A stretch of DNA of 21,540 nt from Pelargonium cotyledonis (GCA_036897625.1 JAYMTA010001144.1:1-21540), one strand, 5' to 3'. Shown: positions 1 through 15,143, counted from the stretch's first letter. The notes: generated by a model not told the origin, from the letters alone. Numbers and translations are program-made.

Positions 1-622
1 TGTATATATAGATTTTTTTAAAACAAGTTGTGTTTATAATTTTAAGTACTTTTTAGTTTATAAAAAAAAACTTCCAGAAAAAAAAAATTATTTTATATTT
101 AATTTGAACTCAGCAAACTTTATTATTATGTTTTATAAATAAATAAATTTATTATCAATAAAATATATCTTTAAGAAATTGTATACTCAATTAAGAAATT
201 GAGAGTGACACATGTCACATAAATAAATAGAGACTTCACTTTAATATATATATTAGATACTCCTGTATTAGTGGTAGAATTGATGAGCAAATCATAAAAA
301 TGGTCTTTTTCCAACATCCCCATAGTGATCAAACAAATTTATTGCATACATTCCATTAACGGAAATGAAAATAAATATGGCATTATTTCCGGCACTTAGA
401 ATTTTAGTCAGCTACTTCTTTCTATGAAGTGACAAAAACAATGGGAAATCACTTTTGTTACAAAAGCATTTACGGTTCCTCGAAATAGCTCCAGAATAAA
501 ACAATCTTCGGCAGTTTGGTACCAAGATATACTTGACTACGTTCACTGCTCATTTAGCCCTGTCAAGGCAAGAAAATAGAATGACAGTTCCTATTCAGCG
601 GCACCAACTATGTGATTCTGGA
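1..622. other. 3' flank and 3'UTR of the V-ATPase B gene
   Basis: AT-rich sequence with no coding potential. Positions 1-200 are especially A/T-rich with homopolymer runs. The part next to the stop codon, roughly 340-622, should be transcribed as 3'UTR on the minus strand. I see no RNA gene or mobile element here. Confidence 0.6.
338..343 (-). terminator. candidate polyadenylation signal of the V-ATPase B gene
   Basis: The minus strand reads AATAAA about 280 nt downstream of the stop codon, a normal plant 3'UTR length. In such AT-rich sequence the hexamer can occur by chance, so this is only the best-placed candidate. Confidence 0.4.
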
Positions 623-6118
<5,496 letters not shown>

Positions 6119-6850
6119 CTTCAGATTCTAGCTGACAACACAGACAAATCCCAGAAAGAGCATCACAAGATCACTGTAAATGGCCAATTAACAATAAAAG
6201 CATTAAATTTACCACCAAACAATTCAAACAAGTCACATAATCAATTTTTCAATGTGAAAAATTGAGGATGACAATCAAAGCACACTATACGCTACCGCCA
6301 CATCATTATCATATCCAAACATTGCATTTTTCTCAATATCCACTCAAAATCCAGAATCAGCATAAACCACAAGAAAATTGAAAACAAATTATGCACCGCA
6401 ATGACATCATTGCCCGATCCAAATAGTGAGATAAATTTCTCAATCTCCACTCAAAATCCAGTATAGAACATCACCACAATACTTTAAAAAAAAAATCCAG
6501 TCATTTTCATATATATCGACTGTTTTCGCGGCAACCAAACAGCAATGAATCATAAAAAGAGTACTTAAAAACCAAAGTGATTGCAGCAAATTGCATGTGA
6601 ATGAGCGAAGCAGAATCACGATGACGATCGTGAAAATTGCAGATATATTTAGTCTCTTACAAGAGATTTTAGATGGCCTGAGAGTGGGCGAGCAGAGAAT
6701 AGGGATGAAGAAATAAATGGGTTTATGGGTAGGGAGCTAGTGTCGGTGAGATCTGATAATGAACGTACCAGTAACTGTAAGCAGGAGAATATATGAGCCT
6801 GTCCTCTCCTCTTCTCTCCTCTTCTGTGTCCGTGAGATTCAACTACACCC
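6119..6850 (-). promoter_or_regulatory. V-ATPase B 5' leader, probable leader intron and core promoter
   Basis: The minus strand here carries a purine/pyrimidine-rich stretch (about 6790-6835) and a TATA-like CATATATTC (about 6788-6797). If real, this puts transcription start near 6760. A pyrimidine-rich tract ending in TTGTCAG (about 6133) lies just before the start codon and looks like a splice acceptor. A GTAAGA donor-like motif lies near 6650. An intron of about 0.5 kb in the 5'UTR is therefore plausible, but it is inferred from sequence signals only. Confidence 0.4.
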
Positions 6851-8555
6851 ACTCTTCTCAGTAAATTGATTTTGTATACAAACTTTGTGAAAATTAAGTA
6901 TACATAGGAGCTATTAATTTTGTAAGAACGCTAAAAAATTTGGTTAAAAAATGCTTACGTGGCTCTATTCTGGATATGGGAAGATCAGTGATTACATGAA
7001 AAATATGATTGTAGCGTCCATAGACAAAGCATTAGAGTGAGGTGAGGACGAAAGTGCAAAGAAGGTTCGTGATGGGGACAGTAAACGGGCGACACATGAG
7101 TCACGTGTCTACATAATTGTATTTGTGGGTGTGGTGTAAAAGGCTTGGCGTTATTTGCGTACAAACAAAATTATTTATTGATTTACAATCTCATCTAATG
7201 CTACCCAATTTCTGGCCTACATGCAATCTTTACCCCAATATGATTTTAAATTTTTGGACAGCCGAATAGGTGGCGGACGAATTGGAAACTGCATTTTGTT
7301 CCTTGTGATTTGTGAAGATATATGATACCTCATGATTTAGGAATAAAAAAATCGTCGTCGTCCATCACAATTCAAGCTGGTATTGGTGATATTTCAAATA
7401 TTTTCATGTACTTATATTTTCATTCGCATACTAAATTATTATTTTTTATTTTCACTTAATTATCAATTCAATCTTTATCATGACTTTTTAATTAAATTTG
7501 AATAGTTGAAAAATATTATTTTGGAGTCGGCTAAATCATGTGTCATTTGTTTTACTCAAACGACAGTTTTGCTGTAACTGTTTTCAATAGATGCAATAAG
7601 TGACATGAATTGTAATTATTTTTTATCTATCTGAAAATGTACAATTTTTTGTTTTAGATTTAAAAATAAAACAGATTTAATTGTTGATAGCCAGAGTTGG
7701 AAATCTGGTCGCCTTGACACCAATAGGCGCCAAGGTCCCAATAAAAATTAAAAAAAAAAAAATCATGGGGGCTATTTATCTAATTCATTCAAAGTTAAGG
7801 CCAATTGTCTAATTTGAAAATACTTTTAAGCAAGAAGGCCAAAAAAAACCCTCTAAAATTAGTTCATTTAATATACCAATATATAGTTGTCAGTTGGAGT
7901 GAGACCTTCCCTATTGAGCAACTAAATAAGTAGCTTCGAATTGAAGCTTATTTTGATCTTTTTGGCCCGGGCCACATTATTTATGGCCATCAACTATGGA
8001 CCAACTTATAGAGTTGGACTTAAAGAGCATGAATATCGACATTAGGTTGAAGATGCCAAGTATTTAAGTCGACTCATGTACTAGTTTTAGAATAAAAATT
8101 AGGATATATAATTAAATTCAATATCATAAATAGAACCAATAGTAAATAAAATATAAAAAAAATAAAATATAAATTCATGGAAAGATATATTTATATACTT
8201 GCAGTTGGTGATGCATATCAACAATTTGAGTGAACCATGCACACCCCTTGAAAATTACAGTCATTGTCAACACACATTCCTTGATGGATATATGTTAAGG
8301 TGACATTTAACTTATCATTAATTAACTACAGAAACATTATCCAAGTACCCCCAAAGAACACACCGATATATACCAACAAGTTCACATACGTAAGATCGAG
8401 AAAAAAAAAACCATAATAAGTAATCCAACACCGCAATCATGCATGCATGCTTGATCAGTACGTGCATGGGATTCGATGCTCAACAAAAGAACAAATTAGC
8501 ATAACCTATCCATCACCGTGCATGGATCTATACTTATGTAATTATATATATGTAG
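6851..8555. other. intergenic region between nucleoredoxin and V-ATPase B
   Basis: No gene is supported. The left part (to about 7150) is promoter-side sequence of the V-ATPase gene. The right part (about 8180-8555) is probably 3'UTR and flank of the nucleoredoxin. It includes a CATGCATGCATGC run near 8440, an RY-like motif, and a TATATT (minus AATATA) near 8185 that could serve as a weak polyadenylation signal. The middle is AT-rich, with small inverted repeats such as AGCTTC/GAAGCT near 7932-7950 and CCTTG/CAAGG near 7710-7736. No element boundary can be defined. Confidence 0.5.
7102..7107. promoter_or_regulatory. G-box (CACGTG) upstream of V-ATPase B
   Basis: A palindromic CACGTG in the context GTCACGTGTC, about 0.98 kb from the start codon and roughly 0.35 kb upstream of the proposed transcription start. 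G-boxes bind plant bZIP and bHLH factors, and abscisic-acid or stress response is typical of the ACGTGTC context. Function here is inferred. Confidence 0.35.
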
Positions 8556-11500
8556 TTATGGTCTATCTTGAGAACTACCTCGTTCAACGGTTCTCATGCA
8601 CCTAGGATGTACCTCGTACCCGCATTCCAGGCACTGGTATGCCCACCCATACCCTTGCTCGTCGCAGTCACAGCATATGAAGGGCCCACCTCCGGTGCCC
8701 TCCGACACCAGCGTCAGCTCGTGGCGGGGGCCCCCGCGGGGCTCCGCCGCCGGGGGGCGCTCTGGCCCCTCGTCCATCTGCTTCTCCAGCAGCTCCAGCT
8801 GCGAGTCAGTGAAAGGGTAGGCATTTTCCTGGTACAGGTTTATGAGGTTCCTACCTTGTTTCGTTACGGTCTTGCCGTCGGGTCCTAAAATGACCAGACA
8901 GGGGATTCCTCGGACGTCGAAGTGCTTTGTGAGCTCCTTGGCGGTGGGGTCTCCGAACGGCAAAGCGAGCCACGGCATGGTGTCGAAGTAGGCTTCGAAT
9001 GATGCTTGGTCGCGATCGCTTGACACGAAGACTATCTCGAAACCCTCCGGATGGGGCTTTTGTGACAGCATTTGGTTGATCTTGTGGTAGATGGAGATGA
9101 GCTTGGGGTTGAACTTGACGCCAGGGACGCACCATTGGGCTGAGAAGTAGAGACCAACTGTTTTGCCCACTAAGGAAGCAACTGGTACCTGCCATTACAG
9201 GGATGGTTCTTTTCATTTTTCTAAAAAATGAAAACATTGAGATTCTGGATTATAAATTATGTACGAATTTACACTATATATACAAATAATCAATTTCAAA
9301 GAATTAGTAACACTTGAACACTAAACTTGAACTTTGATCTGACTCTTACAACTATGGCCTTGAATCTAACTTGAAGGTTTAGAATTCAGCATGCATGGAC
9401 ACCACGAATAAAACACCGTCAAGTGAAAATACAGTGCCCGAGTTTGCACTGAATTTCACATTGAGTGTGAAAATAATCATTTTGACAAGTATATTACAAA
9501 CGTCGAAGAAGAATTTGAGAGAATCTTTAGAGTGTATATATGAGGAGTGCAAAATGAAGTTTTCGAAGTGGCCAACAGATTTTTACTTTTAAGAGCATAG
9601 AAGTTATTTATACTCACATAATTATATGTATATATATGTAAAGGACTTATGTTGGGTTTCATTTAAGTGGACTCATCATAATGGGCTTTAGTGTAAGTTA
9701 TTGTTTATTGGGTTGTTGTGTATTAAATTGAGTTTTACAAAAAATTATAAATTTAATATACATAATTATATGTACGTAATGTGATGTGACGTTAAGTGAT
9801 TTACAGGTGAAGATGTCAAAGTGCGTCATCGTGATGATGTAACATACATAAATATCATAATAAGGTGTTTGAGACGATCATGTAATGAGACGACAATGAT
9901 ATAATTATGTTTGAGCTCAAAAGGATGCAAAGAAGACATCAGAAAGTTACTGATAAAGTTTTGTCACGTAGGCATAACAATAAGTGTTTTGAAACTTAAG
10001 AAGCTAGTATGACAAGAGAAGTCGTGATTTTATCGAGTCATTCGTTGAATGGCCCAAGGTGGTTCTAGGCATGTTAGGCACGAAAGATTGATGAGCGATG
10101 ATTACGAGACAAGAAGCATAGTCTTTGGAAAGAAATTGAAAAGAGCCTTTGCAATTACATTACTCTAGAGCATCCATAATGGGAATATAACAAGAGTAAT
10201 AGTTTTATACTTTATACTTTATATTATTACATTAATTATGTAAAGTAATCATGTATTATATGTGACACATGAAAAAAATTTGCAAAATGACAAATACGAA
10301 AATAACTTTAGAATATACAAAATAGAGATGTGAGTCCACCCTATTACACTCGTTAAAATGTTACTATAGTGAAGTTTGATACAATATAGTTGCTGATGTG
10401 ACAAATATGTGTCCACCCTGTTATAGTTTTTAGAGTATAACCATTATAATGCCCTTAAAAAGTGACTATCATGACTCTATTGCTCTAGAACACAAAATGC
10501 CGAATCTGAAGTGGTTGATTGTCACACGAAAATGCATCACTTGTAGCCACAAGTGATGTCACGAAGATGATGTTAGATACAAATCAGTTAATCACAACAG
10601 TGAATAAAACATATGGCCCATAGCAATCTTATCCTGAAGGTCAGGCCACAAGTCACAACTATTACTAATGAGTCATCAATTGAAGTGGCCACTGTCTGTA
10701 TTCTATGAGTGTCCTGTTTCAATTAAACTCCTCAAAAACAAAATATCCCTCCCATCAATTCCCTTTCCTGCCGACACAAAATATATAAGATCTCATTACT
10801 ACCACAAAACCCAAATGATACCTCAGGCTCTACTAACTACTCATCACACTGGTTCAGTGGTTTGGGCAATTGTGCTTACTTCCTTTTTTATGAACAAACG
10901 TAACAATTAAGTATCAAACTTGAGACTTAAAAAAAAATCGGTGTTTTAAACTAATTGTCTCAGACTAATGATTGTTCTATGTGAGTGACCAAATTATCAC
11001 AATGAAGAACATAAAGTCCAATAAATTGTAAGGAATATAAGGATTTCAATGACTGACCTGTGCATGGTTGGGATGACTCAAAAGATAGTCTCTATCACCA
11101 TCCGTTAGCAAATTTGTTAATGTCTGCTTGTCATGCTTCTCCTTCTCCTCCTCCTCCAGCTCCGACAACCTCCTCTGAGTAAACGGAAAGGACTGCACCC
11201 CGTACCGGTATATAGCTTCCACTCCGTCGTGCAACGTTGCTTCGCCTTTGCTATCGTTCGGTTGCAATATCACTAAGCACGGAATGCCCTCCACATCAAA
11301 CTTACGATTCAGTGCTTTCTTTGTCGGAAGATCTGAGAATGGCACCGCCAGCCACGGCATGCCGGCGTGGTACTCATTAAACGCATCAAGATCCTCGTCC
11401 GACGACACGAATACTATCTCGAAATTGGACCCGCTGCTCTTTAGCTGCTCGTAGGCGGCGACAAGTACCTGGTTAAAATTCCGGCACGGCGGGTACCAAT

Positions 11501-13359
11501 TCGCCGAGAAGTATAGGCCTATCACCTTTCCTTCCAGGTCAGAAATTTTCACCTTCAAAAACCAGCAACATTCAACTTAATTACATATTTACCAAGGGAA
11601 ATTACCAAATAACCTATGAGATATATGATGAGTGTGACAAAATGGATAGTTGTGGATGAGAATAATTGTGTAGATGGAAAAATATCAAGACAAGCAATAA
11701 TGGTGCAATACGATTTAGTATAAAATGCAGGAATTTATTCCATGGTATAAGAAAACGACGTAGCAACAGAGGGAGGACAGATGGAGAGAAGTGAATGGAC
11801 CACTTGTTAACCTACAGGAGGAGGTTTGTCAATAGAGGACACATAGGAGCCCATAGGGCGATTTAGACTACGGATTTGGCACGAATAGCTCGTGACAACA
11901 TTAACCACCTCTACAAAATAAACATTGATCAGCTAAAAAAAACTATGTAGTGCGACGGATACCTCTAATGGTTAAATCCGAAGCTAAAAATTGTTTCTCT
12001 TGTAGTGCACCAACTAACCTCGTCCAAAACTGAACCAACCATTTTTGGTTGCCGACCATATTTATTTTAAGACCAACAAGAATCTTTCAACATACCACCA
12101 ACTAAGCATATATACATGCATGAACCTAACTAAAGCAAATTAATTTAATTATTTTGATCACTCATCACCTGATTACGTGTTCAATAATTATTGACTATAT
12201 CTATTTTGTTAGGCCTATTGGAAAAAAAAGGCTTAATTCAAAAAAAAAAAAAAAAATTGTGCGTTGCTTTGTTGTTAATCTTCTTCTTGTTGGATGACTT
12301 GTGGGTGAAGAATAGGCCAACCAATATCAGTTATCACTATCAAAAGAGTATCTTGTTCATAACATTCTCACACCTTACCAAATGCCACTTCTTGTTCTTG
12401 AATCCGAATAATTCGATTAATCTTAAAGTAAATGAGACAAATTATGATTAACTTGCCGCGCGAGATAAATGAATAGAAAATAAAAATATCAATTGCGACC
12501 CAGTAAATATATTGTTGTCACCTAATGTTTTTGTAATGGAGTACTGAGACATGTTCCTAGAAGAGCTGGTTGAACTTAAACAAGCAAACCAAAAGCTAAA
12601 AGTTTCATATTCTATCAACTCTTCATGCTATTATGGGCATAACTCATAATTATATTTATACTCACAAAAAATCCGTCAAGAACAAAGGTACTCAAGTATA
12701 TATAACAGCTATATACAACACATAAAAATGTTGTTATTTTCTGAATATAATTAGATAGCTTAATGTCACAAAAAATAAGATTAATGTAGATTAATCCTAC
12801 CACCCAGCACAGTGTAATAGCTTTTGTGAGCAGTAAATGATATATCGGGTTTGCATAATATGGAATCGATCCGTACATGAACTAGAAAATTATAGAAAGA
12901 TAATTCAAATTCAATGGCCGGTTCCAGAGTAATTATAGTTTTGCCATCAGATTATATCACTAATTAATGATTATTTTCTTCTTAAGTATTCAATTCAAGA
13001 ATCAAGAATTATTTTCTGTGAATAGAACAGCCAAGTCCAATCAGGCAAAGAGTGAAACAAAAATTAAAATAAATAAATAAATCATGTTCATAATTTTCCA
13101 AAATTATCCAAACAAAAGCTTGGGATGAAAATTATTAGGGCAAGAATCAACAGTTCAACACCAGTACTAGTACTGTAACGGCTAAATTTTTTTTTTTTTT
13201 CTTATTTTTCACAAGGGGAAGAAGAAAATCACGATCTTGGGAGGCTAAAAGAGAAGAAAATCTGGACTGGCCGTCGCCGGAGTTGGGTTTGGAGATATTA
13301 TCGGTGTCCAAGTTGATGATCTCCTCCGTCATCGGAACGGCCTCCACCTCTGTCCTCAT
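8556..13359 (-). CDS. NRX: nucleoredoxin-like protein with two thioredoxin-fold domains and a DC1 zinc finger
   Basis: Predicted thiol-redox protein of the plant nucleoredoxin family, cytosolic or nuclear (no signal peptide or membrane segment is visible). Coding exons: 13359-13213, 11552-11058, 9188-8556, giving 424 residues. The two internal junctions are GT-AG and phase 0. Thioredoxin domain 1 starts at about residue 50 with GLYFSANWYPPC, then MPWLAVPF and the cis-proline motif GIPCL. An acidic, Lys/Glu-rich linker follows. Domain 2 starts at about 215 with GLYFSAQWCVPG, then MPWLALPFGDP and GIPCL. A Pro/Gly-rich linker leads to a DC1/C1-like finger at about 370-412 (HELTL, CCDC, CLEC, HPRC). 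Both active sites lack the classic CxxC pair. Exon 1 (MRTEVEAVPM...) is the least certain: its 3' end is unusual, and a second in-frame ATG lies at residue 10. Dicot relatives labelled probable nucleoredoxin look collinear from memory. Confidence 0.9.
9189..10164. other. nucleoredoxin intron 2, 3' part
   Basis: AT-rich intron sequence with only spurious short reading frames. The stretch of about 9390-9800 is less AT-rich at its start, then has TATA-like runs. It vaguely resembles a decayed LTR-type repeat, but no terminal motif or flanking duplication can be found, so no element is called. Confidence 0.4.
10168..10454. mobile_element. MITE, PIF/Harbinger (Tourist)-like, in nucleoredoxin intron 2
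   Basis: The left end reads GAGCATCCATAATGG. The right end, reverse-complemented, reads GGGCATTATAATGG, so the ends are short imperfect inverted repeats about 290 bp apart. The interior has no coding capacity and holds two copies of a GTCCACCCT-type motif (near 10335 and 10412), typical of these small plant elements. The flanks are CTA (10165-10167) and TTA (10455-10457), a near match to the TTA/TAA duplication of the superfamily. A weaker outer pair CTAGAGCA/TGCTCTAG (about 10166 and 10488) is an alternative boundary. Confidence 0.6.
11945..12007 (-). mobile_element. CACTA (En/Spm) transposon terminus remnant in nucleoredoxin intron 1
   Basis: Read on the minus strand from 12007, the sequence begins CACTACAAGAGAAAC and continues with sub-terminal motifs CGGATTTAACC, TAGAGG and ATCCGTCGCACTAC. 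These are the hallmark ends of plant CACTA elements: a CACTACAAGAAA-type terminus with GACGG/CCGTC-rich repeats. No matching opposite end is seen nearby, so this is a truncated end rather than a complete element. Confidence 0.55.
12008..13212. other. nucleoredoxin intron 1, 5' part
   Basis: AT-rich intron sequence with A and T homopolymers (for example near 12240-12256 and 13187-13200). I see no gene, RNA or clear mobile element in it. The 5' splice site is taken as GTGAAA at 13212, just before the homopolymer tract. Confidence 0.5.
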
Positions 13360-13430
13360 CTGGTTTATTTTCTGTGTGTGTTTTTTTGGGTTTTGGTATG
13401 TGTGTGATCGGAGGAAGGTGGATGTGTTAG

Positions 13431-13500
13431 TGGTGGCTCAAGTGTAAGTGTAGCGTAACACAACCATATCTGTACGTGGTTGCTGGGTTCAATTCCTTCA
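13431..13500 (+). repeat. possible SINE head (tRNA-like box A and box B)
   Basis: On the plus strand GTGGCTCAAGTGTAAGTG (about 13433-13450) resembles a pol III box A, and GGGTTCAATTCC (13485-13496) closely matches a box B consensus. They are about 50 nt apart, as in tRNA-derived SINEs. No tail or target-site duplication was found and no folded tRNA is evident, so this may be an old SINE head or a coincidence. It lies antisense within the nucleoredoxin promoter. Confidence 0.35.
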
Positions 13501-13760
13501 AAATGTAATTATATTCTAAGAATCATATTCTTTCTACATCATTACATCCATATATGCAACCCATCAAACATCACTACACCTCCACGTAGCATTCACTTCC
13601 TTTGTTTCTGCTTTGCTTGCCTACTCCTCGTCTGCACCCACTCTCATGCTCCTCAACTCTCTACCACCACACGTTTTCTTTTATAGTAAAACCATCCAGG
13701 ACTAGCTAGATTCTACATTTTGAGTTTTAGTTAACGGGGGAGGGAGAGTTGGAATATTAA

Positions 13761-13769
13761 TTTATTTGG
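13761..13769. repeat. left target-site duplication of the MULE
   Basis: TTTATTTGG directly before the left inverted end, identical to 15135-15143. Confidence 0.88.
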
Positions 13770-13885
13770 GGGTAAAATACATATAGTCTCCATTAATTAT
13801 TGATTTAAAACACATAACTCATATAAACTAAATGCTTTAATATCTAGTTTCTATTAATTTGTCATTTAACAAAATCTGTTAAGTT
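13770..13885 (+). repeat. left terminal inverted repeat of the MULE
   Basis: Pairs with the reverse complement of 15020-15134. The outer 17 bases are identical. Inner shared blocks include AATTATT, TTAAAACA, TATTAA and CATTTAACA. Confidence 0.8.
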
Positions 13886-14565
13886 TTTTGATGGAAAAAT
13901 CATTTGTCTCATCACATAATAAACATGTGACTTTCTATTTTTTTTTTTTAAATCCTCAAAATACTCTTCTTCATCACACATTTAAGAACAACGAAGACCG
14001 GAAACTTCAAGTGTTTGAAGAATCCGGCGAGATGTGTAGATTCCGGCCAAAAAAATTTTGTTCCAAAATACAAATTTAACCAATTATTTTACAAAATGCA
14101 TATTCCAATTTTCAGATTCAACAACAATTTCACATATTTACAACAATTACAACAAAATCAATCCATAATAAAACCCCAATTTAATCCCAAAATAAACCCC
14201 CCAATCGATCCCAAATCAATCCCAAATATGCCCAAAGTTAACCTAAAATCAGCCCAAAATCAAACCCAAAATCAACCACCGCCGGCACTCATGGCCGAGC
14301 TTGTCGTTCGCTGGTTGTCTTTGTCGCTCCAGCCCATCATAGCCTAGAGAATGAGCCAAGCCAGATCCGCTGGCGAGATCTGAACCCCGTCACCGGAACG
14401 TCCAGATTTGCTACTACTAGAGGCCTTGCCGTCTCCCTCGCTTCAATCCGTCGTCGTCTCCCTCGTATCAGTCCGCCGCCGTCATCTCCCTCACACCAAT
14501 CTGTCGTTGTCGTCTGAGCACATGAACGTCGTGGCTGAAGATGTGACCGCGGTTGCCCGATCCTT

Positions 14566-14743
14566 GGAGACCAGAGCCGGCGAGATTTGAGCCATGGCCG
14601 AGAGAGAGCGGCCGCTGGGGATGGAGAGAGAGGGAGGGAGAGAGAGAGAGAGAGAGAGAGAGGGCGTCGTCACACCTCACTGTGGAGACCAAATCTCTCT
14701 GTGGAGATTAGAGCCGGCGAGATTTGAGTCATGGCCGAGAGAG
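14566..14743. repeat. 137-bp-spaced direct duplication inside the MULE
   Basis: A unit of about 41 bp beginning GGAGA...GAGCCGG and running through CGAGATTTGAG and CATGGCCGAGAGAG occurs at 14566-14606 and again at 14703-14743, with few differences. The copies sit exactly 137 bp apart, on either side of the GA microsatellite. This points to a local tandem duplication, probably by slippage or unequal exchange. Confidence 0.75.
14639..14662. repeat. (AG)12 microsatellite
   Basis: Twelve uninterrupted AG units, inside a wider GA-rich zone (about 14610-14780). The Arg/Glu-rich reading frames across this zone are low-complexity artefacts. Confidence 0.95.
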
Positions 14744-15019
14744 TGTGTGTCCGCCGGAGATGGAGCGAGAGAGAGAGAGAGAGGGACCGCCAAAGATGAA
14801 ATGCCAGAAATGGAGAGATGAAGGAGTGAGACCAATGGTGAAAGAGAGAGGGAGGCGGAAGGATGAGGATGAAGTAAGAGATAGGGTTTCGGGTTAGTTT
14901 TTAATTTGTATTTTATTTATTTATTTTCATTTTCATTTAAGGGCTTGTTTGGCTACATAACTTGAAAAGATTAGGGGTATAATGGTCTTTAACATTAAAC
15001 TAACGGTTAAGCTAACGGT

Positions 15020-15134
15020 CAAACTAAAATTATGTTAAATGGAAAGTTAATAAGGTTTAGGTGTTATAACCGTTAATTAATAGGGGATATATGTTTTAAG
15101 TTAATAATTGATTGTAGCTATATGTATTTTACCC
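15020..15134 (-). repeat. right terminal inverted repeat of the MULE
   Basis: Reverse complement of the left end, with scattered substitutions. The two ends have diverged by roughly 30%, which suggests an old insertion or imperfect ends from the start. Confidence 0.8.
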
Positions 15135-15143
15135 TTTATTTGG
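15135..15143. repeat. right target-site duplication of the MULE
   Basis: TTTATTTGG directly after the right inverted end, identical to 13761-13769. Confidence 0.88.

Larger units (their letters stand above)
13360..13769 (-). promoter_or_regulatory. nucleoredoxin 5'UTR and proximal promoter
   Basis: The space between the start codon and the upstream transposon is only 410 bp. On the minus strand it has a CA/CT-rich leader-like stretch (about 13370-13440), an ACGT-core motif ACCACGTA (about 13473-13480), and a TATA-like AATATAAT near 13508-13516. These suggest a 5'UTR of about 120 nt. Any longer promoter has been interrupted by the MULE next to it. Confidence 0.4.
13770..15134. mobile_element. 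non-autonomous Mutator-like element (MULE), complete ends
   Basis: A 1365-bp element bounded by inverted ends that both begin GGGTAAAATACATATAG. The ends stay alignable for about 115 bp at roughly 70% identity (my hand alignment). A perfect 9-bp duplication, TTTATTTGG, flanks it at 13761-13769 and 15135-15143. Long inverted ends with a 9-bp duplication are diagnostic of the Mutator superfamily. There is no transposase. The interior has a CCCAAAATCAA-like repetitive stretch (about 14160-14280), a GC-richer part (about 14280-14860), a GA microsatellite and an internal duplication. The GC-rich part may be captured host DNA (Pack-MULE style), but I recognise no gene in it. Confidence 0.88.

Noticed and set aside
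8568-8888. Plus-strand open frame of 106 codons
   Set aside because: It is a shadow of nucleoredoxin exon 3, kept open by the GC-rich linker.
9390-9800. Possible LTR in nucleoredoxin intron 2
   Set aside because: Composition is suggestive, but there is no TG/CA end, flanking duplication or second copy in the window.
14015-14347. Asn/Gln/Pro-rich plus-strand frame in the MULE
   Set aside because: It comes from the repetitive CCCAAAATCAA-like stretch. It shows no domain or codon pattern of a real gene and begins and ends inside the transposon.
14594-14821. Arg/Glu-rich frame over the GA tract
   Set aside because: It is a low-complexity translation of an AG microsatellite.
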